Source: JAGMES01 sp023128035
Lineage (GTDB): Bacteria; Bacillota; Halanaerobiia; DY22613
Direction of reading: 5' to 3'
DNA length: 23,188 bases
Assembly (NCBI GenBank): GCA_030627905.1
Contig: DAOVRZ010000096.1
Location: 1 to 23,188 of the forward strand
Of this stretch, positions 7,463-14,484 are shown one piece after another. The position numbers and the translations under genes were made by a program. How positions within the stretch are numbered: position 1 is the first letter of the stretch; every line of letters begins with the position of its first letter. Below the pieces are notes generated by a model that saw nothing but the letters and a program-made list of their open reading frames with translations, searched no databases and had not been told where the DNA came from.

Positions 7463-7654
7463 ACAGCCAACTTTTAAGAGTTTTGGGGGCAAATGTTTTA
7501 GCTCCACAATGAGACATCTCGTAAGTTTTTGAACAAACTTCATCCAAATAATCTTCATTGTCAATTGAGTAAAAGTGTTAGTAATAAGTGGTGCGATCAG
7601 TGAATAATGGAACAGAGCAATATCTTGTCTGTGTTTTGAATCCATAAACATCAC
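7437..7654 (-). pseudogene. N-terminal fragment of a helix-turn-helix IS transposase
   Basis: Reading leftward from ATG 7654 the sequence gives MDSKHRQDIALFHYSLIAPLI, and after a frame change near 7553 it gives DYLDEVCSKTYEM, then KTFAPKTLKSWLYA. This resembles the N-terminal helix-turn-helix region of Mu/IS481-type transposases that begin HRQEIALFRYSLIAPL and contain TLKSWLYAY. The catalytic core is absent and the sequence switches to the integrase remnant near 7462. It is a broken leftover of an insertion sequence, so decay or nested insertion destroyed both genes. Confidence 0.6.
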
Positions 7655-8528
7655 TCCTTTTAAAAATCAAAGTATTTAATTGTAGTATTTTGACTTATGG
7701 TAAAATAAACCATAAAAGGGATTGTGGGATATAAAAATGGAGGACTTTGATAAGTTAGTGAGAGAGATTAAAGTTGAAGAAAAGTGATGTAAAAAAGTGA
7801 GTTAGAGTAGTTTATTATGAAAGTGATTAAGATAAGTCAGGTTATTTTTAAATAAAAAGGTAAAATGTTGTTTTAATAAAAAAGAGTGTTTTGTTGATGC
7901 AGTTGATTTAAGATTTGTAGATATGATAATTTCTTTAAGAAAATAAGGGTAAGAATTGTTAAGATAACCTGATAAGAGTACTGAAAGTAAGGGATTAAGA
8001 AATCGGGAATTTGTGAATAAGTCTGATCACAGACGGGACAGATTTTACGAGCAATATAAATAGTATATTACCGCTAAAAGAGATAACATTTCGCTGATAA
8101 AAGCCATGACGATGAAGTTTTCCGTTGTAAGAACAACAAGAACAACCGTAAATGGGTGGAAAAAAATTTATTTGAGATAAGAAGGTTAAACAGGGATAAT
8201 TTATTTTGATTAAAAAGTTTGGATTTAAGATGGGTTAATTTGAGTTTTACCAACAAGTAAAGTTAGAAGAGGAAGATAACACAGTAGATGAAGTCCATAC
8301 AGTTATTATGGGAAGTGAAGATAATAGTATTATAGCTTATTCAGTGAAATACAATGTTATCCATGAGAATGCGGAGCAAATGTTAGTATTAACAGAAGGT
8401 CAAATGAGAAGATTACTACCGCATTTGGTATACTGTTAAGAGTTCTTTCATAGCGATATGTCCAGTACTTTGACCTGTTTACGGTCACGAGGCGAACATC
8501 AGTCATAGTAATGTGTTGAGAGAAATCT
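7655..8528. other. Gene-poor decayed stretch with unassigned coding-like pieces
   Basis: No intact gene is visible across this stretch. TTGACT (7690-7695) and the inverted repeat TTATGGT/ACCATAA (7695-7701, 7709-7715) lie near its left end. The stretch 7740-8080 is dense in stop codons in every frame I read. A 40-codon open stretch at 8087-8206 (including HDDEVFRCKNNKNNRKWVE) and a 66-codon one at 8239-8436 look coding-like but lack start codons and are in different frames. I recognise no family. It reads as old mobile or accessory DNA in decay. Confidence 0.5.
8239..8439 (+). pseudogene. Unassigned open stretch with coding-like composition, no start codon
   Basis: Sixty-six codons stay open between TAA at 8236 and TAA at 8437. 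They read FEFYQQVKLEEEDN, then TVDEVHTVIMGSEDNSIIAYSV, with EGQMRRLLPHLVYC at the end. There is no ATG, GTG or TTG near the beginning, and the first ATG (8311) would leave only 42 residues with no ribosome site. The acidic, soluble-looking sequence suggests a fragment of a real protein. I do not recognise the family, and a chance open frame is possible. Confidence 0.25.
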
Positions 8529-8786
8529 TTACACTAATGCGAATACCTTTTGGATATATGATTCATCCCACACACTATTGGACAAAAAATGTCCAATAGT
8601 GGTACGATGATTTAGGCTATGTTCGGAAATATCTACGGTTTTTGCTGAAAACCCTTTTGAAGTTGCAACAAGTAAAAATTCTTTCAAATGTTTTACAACA
8701 GGTTTAGAGTAGTATAGAGAAAAACGATGTTCCTCAAAAAACTTGCGAATAAGTTGATTGTTTGGTAAGATAGAGTTATTAGACAT
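8529..8786 (-). pseudogene. Truncated N-terminus of a DDE transposase
   Basis: The 85-residue frame from ATG 8786 reads MSNNSILPNNQLIRKFFEEH, followed by FSLYYSKPVVKHLKEFLLVA and NHRTTIGHFLSNSVWDESYI. The HRTTI(G/S)HFL...WDE segment is typical of the N-terminal region of a large group of IS4/IS701-like DDE transposases. The frame stops at 8529, before any catalytic residue, and I see no clear continuation to the left. It is a remnant. A pair of inverted repeats flanks its start (8781-8797 and 8837-8854). Confidence 0.55.
8573..8601. repeat. Perfect 12-bp hairpin inside the transposase remnant
   Basis: CACTATTGGACA (8573-8584) and TGTCCAATAGTG (8590-8601) are perfect inverted copies with an AAAAA loop. 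The hairpin lies in sequence coding for the HRTTIGHFLSN segment of the transposase fragment. Confidence 0.8.
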
Positions 8787-8854
8787 TCATAACATCCTTA
8801 CTGGTGTGGTTTTGTGTGGTAACTTTATCTTACACTGGATGTTAATGAATGTCT
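8781..8854. repeat. Inverted repeat at the start of the transposase remnant
   Basis: AGACATTCATAACATCC at 8781-8797 and GGATGTTAATGAATGTCT at 8837-8854 are inverted copies differing by a single missing base, separated by 39 bases. The left arm includes the ATG of the transposase remnant. It may be an element end or a regulatory hairpin. The lacI remnant begins about 20 bases farther on. Confidence 0.6.
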
Positions 8855-8874
8855 ATATTTTTTGTAATTAGTTG

Positions 8875-9350
8875 GCTGTGAATTTGCTCATTTATAGTAA
8901 TAAACTTAAAGCATGATAAAATCGGAATGATAAGAGGATCTCTAGATAATAAATCTGTTGGGTTAAAAAGATTTGAAGGATATAAAACAGCACTATTAGA
9001 TAATGATATAAATTATGATAATAGTCTAGTTATTGAAGGTAATTTTAAGATTAAAGCAGGTTATGTGGGTATGAGTAAACTGCTTTCATTAAATGGCAAT
9101 TGGAGCAATTAGATGTGCTATTGAAAGCGGTTTAAATGTTCCCACAGATATTTCTATAATGGGGTTTGATGACATCTCATTGTCCTCAATTTTTATTCCA
9201 TCAATAACTACTATTCGACAGCTCATATATGAGCTAGGACAGAAAGCGATGGAATCATTAGTTGAACTAATCAAAGGGAAGGAACACGTTAAAGATATAA
9301 TTATACCAATACAGCTTGTTGCTAGACAAAGTACTACAAAAAGAATTTGA
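8875..9350 (+). pseudogene. LacI-family regulator remnant without DNA-binding domain
   Basis: Three overlapping pieces read as the effector-binding domain of a LacI/GalR repressor. They are AVNLLI at 8875-8892; after a frame change, HDKIGMIRGSLDNKSVGLKRFEGYK ... GYVGMSKLLSLN to about 9092; and from ATG 9093 another frame, MAIGAIRCAIESGLNVPTDISI then GFDDI and TTIRQLIYELGQKAMESL. About 12-14 residues (the usual TAIFAANDL stretch) are missing at the second junction. The N-terminal helix-turn-helix and hinge are absent upstream, where a transposase remnant lies instead. It therefore cannot bind DNA as encoded here. Its position directly before the sugar operon suggests that it was that operon's repressor. 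Confidence 0.85.
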
Positions 9351-9376
9351 CAAAGTAGCCAAATAAAAACTATACT
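9347..9376 (+). promoter_or_regulatory. Strong sigma-A promoter of the sucrose-type operon
   Basis: A perfect TTGACA (9347-9352), an 18-base spacer and TATACT (9371-9376) make the best promoter in the window. It overlaps the stop codon of the lacI remnant and points at the kinase gene at 9461, with a start expected near 9383. The -10 lies inside the left arm region of the inverted repeat 9360-9403. Confidence 0.7.
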
Positions 9377-9403
9377 TTCATACTAAAGTTTAGTTTTTAT
9401 TTG
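9360..9403. repeat. Long inverted repeat spanning the operon promoter
   Basis: CAAATAAAAACTA (9360-9372) pairs with TAGTTTTTATTTG (9391-9403). Inside it, after one mismatch, ACTTT pairs with AAAGT (9374-9378, 9385-9389). It may be the old terminator of lacI, or an AT-rich regulatory structure over the -10 region. Confidence 0.6.
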
Positions 9404-9408
9404 CTCAA

Positions 9409-9435
9409 CTAGGAAACCAGTTTCCTAGCGTTTTT
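9409..9435. promoter_or_regulatory. Palindrome in the leader: LacI-type operator or terminator
   Basis: CTAGGAAAC-CA-GTTTCCTAG (9409-9428) has perfect 9-base arms and is followed by CGTTTTT. As RNA this is a compact intrinsic-terminator shape. As DNA it is the size and symmetry of a LacI-family operator, placed about 26 bases after the predicted transcription start. Both readings are possible; if it is a terminator inside the leader, it would act as an attenuator. Confidence 0.55.
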
Positions 9436-9460
9436 AAATAATTATATTTGAGGTGAAGAT

Positions 9461-10423
9461 ATGTTTCAATTTAATGATCAGATTAAATTTTCTGAGATAA
9501 AAGAAATTGATGTAACTGCTGTTGGTGAAATATTGATAGATATGATATCAACAGAATATAGTGATCTCTTAAACTGTTCACAGTTTAAGAGATATTTTGG
9601 TGGTTCACCAGGCAATATAGTTATGAATATCAAAAAATTAGGTGGGAATTCTGCAATAGTTACAAAGGTTGGTAAGGACGATTTTGGAGAATTTCTAGTT
9701 GATACTTTAAAGAAAAACGGTGTAAATACAGAAGGTGTGCAATTTGATGAACATAGTAATACTTCAATGGTTGTAGTTAATAGAAGTAAGACAACACCTA
9801 AATTTATTGCATATAGAGATGCAGATAAAAAGATAGAAATCAATGACATAAATAAGTCACTGGTAAGGAAAAGCAAGATTGTACATCTTTCATCCTGGTC
9901 AATTTCATATAATCCTTCAAGAAGCACAGTGGAAAAATTTATTGAAATAGCAAAAGAGGAAGGTAGTCTGGTTTGTTTTGATCCAAATTATAGAGAAATT
10001 CTTTGGGAACCAAATCATGATGGGAAAGAGTATATAAAAAAACTATTATCAAAAGTAGATATTATCAAGCCATCAGATGATGATGCACTTAATCTATTTG
10101 GAGAAGGTACGGTAGAAGAGTATCTTGAAAAATTTTTAGAACTTGGACCTAAACTTGTTATTATGACATTAGGCGAGAATGGTCTAATAGTATCAAATGG
10201 CAAAGAAACTAAGAGATTTAATACTCTTGCTGATGAAGTAAAAGATACAACAGGAGCAGGAGATGCTTTCTGGTCAGGTTTTTATATGGGCATTATTAGT
10301 GGACAAATAATAGAGCATTCTATTAAATTAGGTTTGGCTACTTCGGCATTTAAGCTTAAAAAAGTAGGAGCAGTTGTTGGATTACCAAATTATAAAGAGT
10401 TAGAAAAATTATATAATATATAG
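9461..10423 (+). CDS. PfkB-family sugar kinase, probable fructokinase
   Basis: This 320-residue protein has the two PfkB/ribokinase signatures: GGSPGNIVMNIKKLGG (about 47-62) for sugar binding and DTTGAGDAF (262-270), with Asp268 as the likely catalytic base. The length is normal. It would phosphorylate a hexose, most likely fructose to fructose-6-phosphate given the downstream sucrose-phosphate-synthase-like gene. The substrate is inferred from context, since PfkB proteins also take ribose, adenosine, 2-keto-3-deoxygluconate and others. The ATG follows GAGGTG with a good gap. It is the first gene of an operon running to about 14351, under the promoter at 9347. A second, diverged PfkB gene follows at 12950. 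Confidence 0.85.
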   Translation: MFQFNDQIKFSEIKEIDVTAVGEILIDMISTEYSDLLNCSQFKRYFGGSPGNIVMNIKKLGGNSAIVTKVGKDDFGEFLVDTLKKNGVNTEGVQFDEHSNTSMVVVNRSKTTPKFIAYRDADKKIEINDINKSLVRKSKIVHLSSWSISYNPSRSTVEKFIEIAKEEGSLVCFDPNYREILWEPNHDGKEYIKKLLSKVDIIKPSDDDALNLFGEGTVEEYLEKFLELGPKLVIMTLGENGLIVSNGKETKRFNTLADEVKDTTGAGDAFWSGFYMGIISGQIIEHSIKLGLATSAFKLKKVGAVVGLPNYKELEKLYNI

Positions 10424-10434
10424 GGGGTAAAGTT

Positions 10435-11919
10435 ATGAAAATCGCCTTTTTAAATCCACAAGGTAATTTTGATAATAATGATTTGTGCTGGACCGAACAT
10501 CCTGATTTTGGCGGTCAGCTTGTATATGTTAAGGAAGTTGCTATTGTCATGTCAAAGTTAGGTCATAAAATTGATATTATTACAAGACAAATAATTGATG
10601 GTGAATGGCCTGGGTTTGAAAATCAGATTGAATACTATGAAGGTGTAGAAAACGTAAGAATAATAAGAATACCTTTTGGAGGAAAAAAGTTTTTAAATAA
10701 AGAATTATTATGGGAGCACCTTAATGAATATGTTGAAAATATCATTTCATTCTATAAAAGTGAGGGAGAAATGCCTGATTTTATTACTACTCATTATGGA
10801 GATGGTGGTTTAACTGGTGCAATATTGCAAGAAAAAACAGGTATTCCATATTCATTTACAGGTCATTCACTGGGTGCACAAAAAATGGATAAATTGAACG
10901 TAAGTCTATTAAACATTGAAGAGATGGATCAAAGATATCATTTTACTAAACGAATAATGGCTGAAAGAATAAGTATGGCAAATTCAGCAGTTAACTTTGT
11001 AAGTACACTGCAAGAAAGAATGGAACAGTATGGCCACAGAGCATATAAAGGTGCTGTGGATACAAATGATGACAATAAGTTTAGGGTTGTTCCTCCAGGA
11101 GCAAATACAGAATTGTTTTCAACTATTTCTAAAAATGAGGAAGATGATATTGTAATTAATAAGGTTAGAGAAGTATTTGATAGAGATTTAAATGAGGATA
11201 GGAGAGAACTTCCAGCAGTAATCGCAGCAAGCAGACTAGATCATAAGAAGAACCATATAGGGCTTGTAAAAGCTTATGCTGAGAGTAGTGAATTACAGAA
11301 AAGAGCGAATTTAGTTATTACTCTTAGAGGGATTGATAATCCATTTATAGATTACTCTAATGTAAAAGTTGAAGAAAAGAAGATTCTAGATAGTATTATG
11401 GATGTAATCAATAAGTATGACTTAAAAGGTAAAGTTAGTATGTTTAGCTTAAATAGCCAGAAGCAGCTTGCAGCATGTTATAGAGAATTTAGCAGAAGAA
11501 AATCTGTATTTTCACTAACTGCTCTTTATGAACCATTTGGACTTGCACCAATTGAAGCAATGGCTTGTGGATTACCGGTTGCTGTTACAAAGAATGGGGG
11601 TCCTTCAGAAGTATTAAAGGAAGGCACTGAAAAATTTGGAGTATTGGTTGATGCTGCTGATCCTCAGAATATTGCTCAAGGAATCTTAGAAGTATTGGAT
11701 AATTATGATTTTTACCAAGAACAAGGACTATATAGAGTTAATAGTAAATACACTTGGGCCAGTACTGCTAAGAATTATCTTAATGCTATAGAGGAAAAGA
11801 TAAAAGAAAATAGAAATAATAATAAACTTATAATAAATCTTTATTTCATAGATCCAAAAGATGAAAACAGAATTGAAATAGAAGAACTTAAGAAAATTTA
11901 TCTTGAAGGTGGGAATTAA
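10435..11919 (+). CDS. Sucrose-phosphate synthase-like GT4 glycosyltransferase
   Basis: This 494-residue GT-B retaining glycosyltransferase makes sucrose-6-phosphate from UDP-glucose and fructose-6-phosphate in its family. The N-terminal domain has the acceptor/UDP loop PDFGGQLVYVKE (24-34) and FTGHSLG (His144). The C-terminal domain has the donor-phosphate residues R267 and K272 (ASRLDHKKN) and the E-x7-E pair E366/E374 (YEPFGLAPIEA). From memory, the sequence closely follows the structurally known Halothermothrix orenii enzyme. There is no fused phosphatase domain and no separate sucrose-phosphate phosphatase in the window. A charged tail of about 40 residues ends it. It starts 11 bases after the kinase stop with GGGGG upstream, and its stop overlaps the next start (TAATG). 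It could also act reversibly, or as a mannosylfructose- or sucrose-synthase-type enzyme. Confidence 0.85.
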   Translation: MKIAFLNPQGNFDNNDLCWTEHPDFGGQLVYVKEVAIVMSKLGHKIDIITRQIIDGEWPGFENQIEYYEGVENVRIIRIPFGGKKFLNKELLWEHLNEYVENIISFYKSEGEMPDFITTHYGDGGLTGAILQEKTGIPYSFTGHSLGAQKMDKLNVSLLNIEEMDQRYHFTKRIMAERISMANSAVNFVSTLQERMEQYGHRAYKGAVDTNDDNKFRVVPPGANTELFSTISKNEEDDIVINKVREVFDRDLNEDRRELPAVIAASRLDHKKNHIGLVKAYAESSELQKRANLVITLRGIDNPFIDYSNVKVEEKKILDSIMDVINKYDLKGKVSMFSLNSQKQLAACYREFSRRKSVFSLTALYEPFGLAPIEAMACGLPVAVTKNGGPSEVLKEGTEKFGVLVDAADPQNIAQGILEVLDNYDFYQEQGLYRVNSKYTWASTAKNYLNAIEEKIKENRNNNKLIINLYFIDPKDENRIEIEELKKIYLEGGN

Positions 11920-12902
11920 TGCCTGAACTTAGAAAAGATTTGCTTACTGGAAGAAGGGTAATAATTGTTGTTGAAAGAAGTAAAAGATCATCAGATTTAA
12001 AATCAATTGAAGAATCAATTAATCTTGAAGAATATAATAAAAGTTGCCCATTGTGTAGTGGAAATGAAGAAATGACGCCTCCTGAAACTTTTAGAATAGA
12101 AAGTGATGGAGAATGGTTAGTCAGAGCGATTCCTAACAAATTTCCCATTTTGTCTTATGAAAATGAATCTGATACATCAGATGAAAAGTATTTTGAAAAA
12201 GAAATATGTTTAGGAAGACATGAGGTTTTAATTGAAAGCAATAAGCATAATAAGAATTATTTTAATTTAAATAAAGAGGAATTTATAAATATTTTTATAA
12301 TGTATAAAGAAAGATATACAGAACTTTGTGATGATGAGAGTGTGCAATTTGTAAGTTTGTATAAGAATTTTGCCAAAAAAGCTGGTGCTTCTCTTTCTCA
12401 CACGCATGCTCAGATTATTTCAATGCCAATTATACCTGAGGATATTCAGATTGAACTAGATAATGCTAATATGTTCTATGAGGAAAATAATCAAAATATA
12501 CATAAATTTATAATTGAAGAAGAGTTAAAGAAAGATCAAAGGGTTATCCATAATGGTGTCAATTATTTAGTTATAGCTCCTTTTGCATCAAAATATAACT
12601 TTGAAATTGAGATTATATTTAAAAATAACTTTAGTTTTAAGAGTATTAAGGAAAAAGAAATAGATGAATTAGCTGATATATTTCACGAACTTTTTGGTAG
12701 AATGAAGAACGTTTTAGGGGAATTTCCTTTTAACATGTTCTTACATTCGATGCCTAATGGCAATGATGGTAAGAATAAAAATTATAATACACATATTCAC
12801 ATAACACCAAGATTGTCTATACAAGCAGGCTTTGAACTAGGAACAGGAATATTTGTTAATATGTTTCTTCCTGAAAGTGTTGCTGATAAGCTAAAATTCT
12901 AA
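11919..12902 (+). CDS. GalT-like hexose-1-phosphate nucleotidyltransferase
   Basis: This 327-residue protein is of the HIT superfamily GalT branch. CPLC at 43-46 is half of a zinc site. HTHAQ at 161-165 is the HxHxQ active site, with His163 as the likely nucleophile that carries the nucleotide. THIHITPR near the end is the second HxH strand. GalT swaps UMP between UDP-glucose and galactose-1-phosphate, and some relatives are UDP- or ADP-glucose phosphorylases or UTP-dependent uridylyltransferases. Next to a sucrose-phosphate-synthase-like gene with no galactose genes around, a role linking UDP-glucose and glucose-1-phosphate is more likely than galactose use. It overlaps the upstream stop by one base, so translation is coupled. 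Confidence 0.8.
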   Translation: MPELRKDLLTGRRVIIVVERSKRSSDLKSIEESINLEEYNKSCPLCSGNEEMTPPETFRIESDGEWLVRAIPNKFPILSYENESDTSDEKYFEKEICLGRHEVLIESNKHNKNYFNLNKEEFINIFIMYKERYTELCDDESVQFVSLYKNFAKKAGASLSHTHAQIISMPIIPEDIQIELDNANMFYEENNQNIHKFIIEEELKKDQRVIHNGVNYLVIAPFASKYNFEIEIIFKNNFSFKSIKEKEIDELADIFHELFGRMKNVLGEFPFNMFLHSMPNGNDGKNKNYNTHIHITPRLSIQAGFELGTGIFVNMFLPESVADKLKF

Positions 12903-12904
12903 TT

Positions 12905-12930
12905 AAGCTCCATTAAGGAGCTTTTACTTT
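12905..12930 (+). terminator. Weak intergenic hairpin between galT-like and second kinase
   Basis: AAGCTCC-ATTAA-GGAGCTT (12905-12923) is followed by TTACTTT. This 7-bp stem could partly end transcription and lower expression of the second kinase, or stabilise the upstream message. Confidence 0.4.
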
Positions 12931-12949
12931 ATGCGTAGGGGGTGATCTT

Positions 12950-13906
12950 ATGAAGAGTATAGTTTGCATTGGTGAATTGTTAATTGATTTTATTTGCACA
13001 GATATAAATCAGGATTTGGTGTATGGAGAAAATTACATTAAGAAGGCAGGAGGGGCTCCTGCAAATGTTACAGCGGTCATATCTAAGCTTGGAGGAAACT
13101 CATATTTTGCAGGTAAGGTAGGATTAGATGCCTTTGGTAGATTTTTAGAAAAAACATTAAAAAATGCTGGTGTGGACACATCTATGCTTGTTTTTGATAA
13201 AGAAAAGAATACTACATTGGCCTTTGTCTCATTAAAGGATAATGGTGAAAGAGATTTCATATTTAACAGAGGTGCTGATGAGAATTTTCAGTATGATGAC
13301 TTAGATGATAAAAAAATAAATGATGCTTCTATAGTACATTTTGGATCAGCAACGGCACTCTTAGGTGGGGAATTAATGGATACGTATATGCAGGCTATGA
13401 ACTATTGTAGTGAAGTAGGTAAATTTATATCCTTTGATCCAAATTATAGGTTAGACCTTTGGAAAGGAAGAGAGCAGGAATTTATTAAAAGAGTAAAAGA
13501 ATGCTTGAAATTATCTGACTTTATAAAAGTAAGTGATGAAGAACTTTTTATTATTACTGGTGAAAAGGATATTGAAAAAGGTGTAGATATCTTGCACCAA
13601 ATGGGAGTTCAATCTGCAGCAGTAACTTTAGGTAAGGAAGGAACATATGTATCAAATACTATTGATAAAGGTATAGTCGGAAGCATCAAAATAAAAAGTA
13701 TTGATTCTACAGGAGCAGGTGATGCTTTTGTTGGGGCGTTTTTATATAAACTTTCACTTATGGATAATCCAAAAGATGTACTTCAAGATTTTATTTGTTT
13801 AAAAGATATTGTTTTCTTTGCAAATAAAGTAGGGGCTGTTACCTGTACAAAAATGGGTGCAATTTCTGTCTTACCAACATTGGAGGAAGTAAATAATTAT
13901 GATTAA
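12950..13906 (+). CDS. Second PfkB-family fructokinase
   Basis: This 318-residue PfkB kinase has GGAPANVTAVISKLGG (34-49), the RGADENF substrate-lid segment (107-113) and DSTGAGDAF (252-260) with catalytic Asp258. GGAPANVA-like and RGAD motifs are what one sees in bacterial fructokinases, so this one is the more typical fructokinase of the pair. The ATG follows GGGGGTG. It probably phosphorylates fructose to fructose-6-phosphate, either to feed sucrose-phosphate synthesis or to use fructose freed from sucrose. The sequence differs enough from the gene at 9461 to suggest a different sugar or an old duplication. Its end overlaps the next gene by 8 bases. Confidence 0.85.
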   Translation: MKSIVCIGELLIDFICTDINQDLVYGENYIKKAGGAPANVTAVISKLGGNSYFAGKVGLDAFGRFLEKTLKNAGVDTSMLVFDKEKNTTLAFVSLKDNGERDFIFNRGADENFQYDDLDDKKINDASIVHFGSATALLGGELMDTYMQAMNYCSEVGKFISFDPNYRLDLWKGREQEFIKRVKECLKLSDFIKVSDEELFIITGEKDIEKGVDILHQMGVQSAAVTLGKEGTYVSNTIDKGIVGSIKIKSIDSTGAGDAFVGAFLYKLSLMDNPKDVLQDFICLKDIVFFANKVGAVTCTKMGAISVLPTLEEVNNYD

Positions 13907-14351
13907 AAAATATTTTGAAGAAATTTTAAGTAAAGTTAACTCAAATGCTCGGGTAAAAAAAATAGTATCCATTAATGCTACTGTGTTTTTTATAGGTTGG
14001 TTAGCTATTATGTTATATATAGCAGACACTCCACCACCTCCAGGTTTTATTATCGTCGTTCTTGCATTGAGTGTACTTGCTTTCTTTTTGTATATTTATT
14101 GTGCATCTTTTATACCCCGTATGATTTCTGGCGAAAAATATTTATTCAGAAGAAATTTATTGAAATGGTTAATCGGTGGTATAATTCTTGGCTTTTTATT
14201 GACACTTTGTCCTGGTGGTGAACCTTCAATGCAAGGGAAAATTACTATTTATGATAAACTAATTTTACTTGGTGTTGTAACATTTCTGAGTGCAATAAAC
14301 GGTATAGGTTTTTATATTTTTAATGTTGTTTTAGTTAAGGAGGTGAAATGA
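13899..14351 (+). CDS. Small membrane protein of unknown function
   Basis: This 150-residue protein has about four hydrophobic segments (roughly 25-42, 50-74, 88-102 and 120-145) and a basic N-terminal cytoplasmic stretch. A proline run, DTPPPPG, follows the first helix. I recognise no family. The ATG lies inside the end of the kinase gene (8-base overlap) with GGAGG at a suitable distance, so it is translationally coupled to the sugar operon. A hairpin at 14371-14401 follows. It could be a membrane accessory of sugar metabolism or an unrelated passenger; the sequence alone does not say. Confidence 0.6.
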   Translation: MIKKYFEEILSKVNSNARVKKIVSINATVFFIGWLAIMLYIADTPPPPGFIIVVLALSVLAFFLYIYCASFIPRMISGEKYLFRRNLLKWLIGGIILGFLLTLCPGGEPSMQGKITIYDKLILLGVVTFLSAINGIGFYIFNVVLVKEVK

Positions 14352-14370
14352 AACCGTTTATTTTAATAAC

Positions 14371-14401
14371 ACCCCCTTAAGAGGAACCCGCTTAAGGGGG
14401 T
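14371..14401. terminator. Perfect 11-bp GC-rich hairpin ending the sugar operon
   Basis: ACCCCCTTAAG (14371-14381) pairs perfectly with CTTAAGGGGGT (14391-14401) around a 9-base loop, 20 bases after the membrane-protein gene. It lacks a following T-run, so termination is likely but not certain. Confidence 0.55.
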
Positions 14402-14425
14402 AGTATATATAGTGAAAATTTTGAA

Positions 14426-14454
14426 TTTTAAATTACTCAAACTCATGTTATAAT
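14426..14454 (+). promoter_or_regulatory. Probable promoter of the ABC exporter operon
   Basis: A perfect TATAAT (14449-14454) lies 31 bases before the ATPase start. The best -35 at 17-base spacing is the poor TTTTAA (14426-14431), which may mean that an activator is needed. Confidence 0.45.
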
Positions 14455-14484
14455 TAAACTAAATAATAGAGCGGAGGTTAAAAA

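Noticed and set aside
9122..9135. CcpA cre-like TGAAAGCGGTTTAA
   Set aside because: It lies in sequence coding for ESGLN of the LacI remnant, over 200 bases from the promoter, and lacks the final CA; probably chance.
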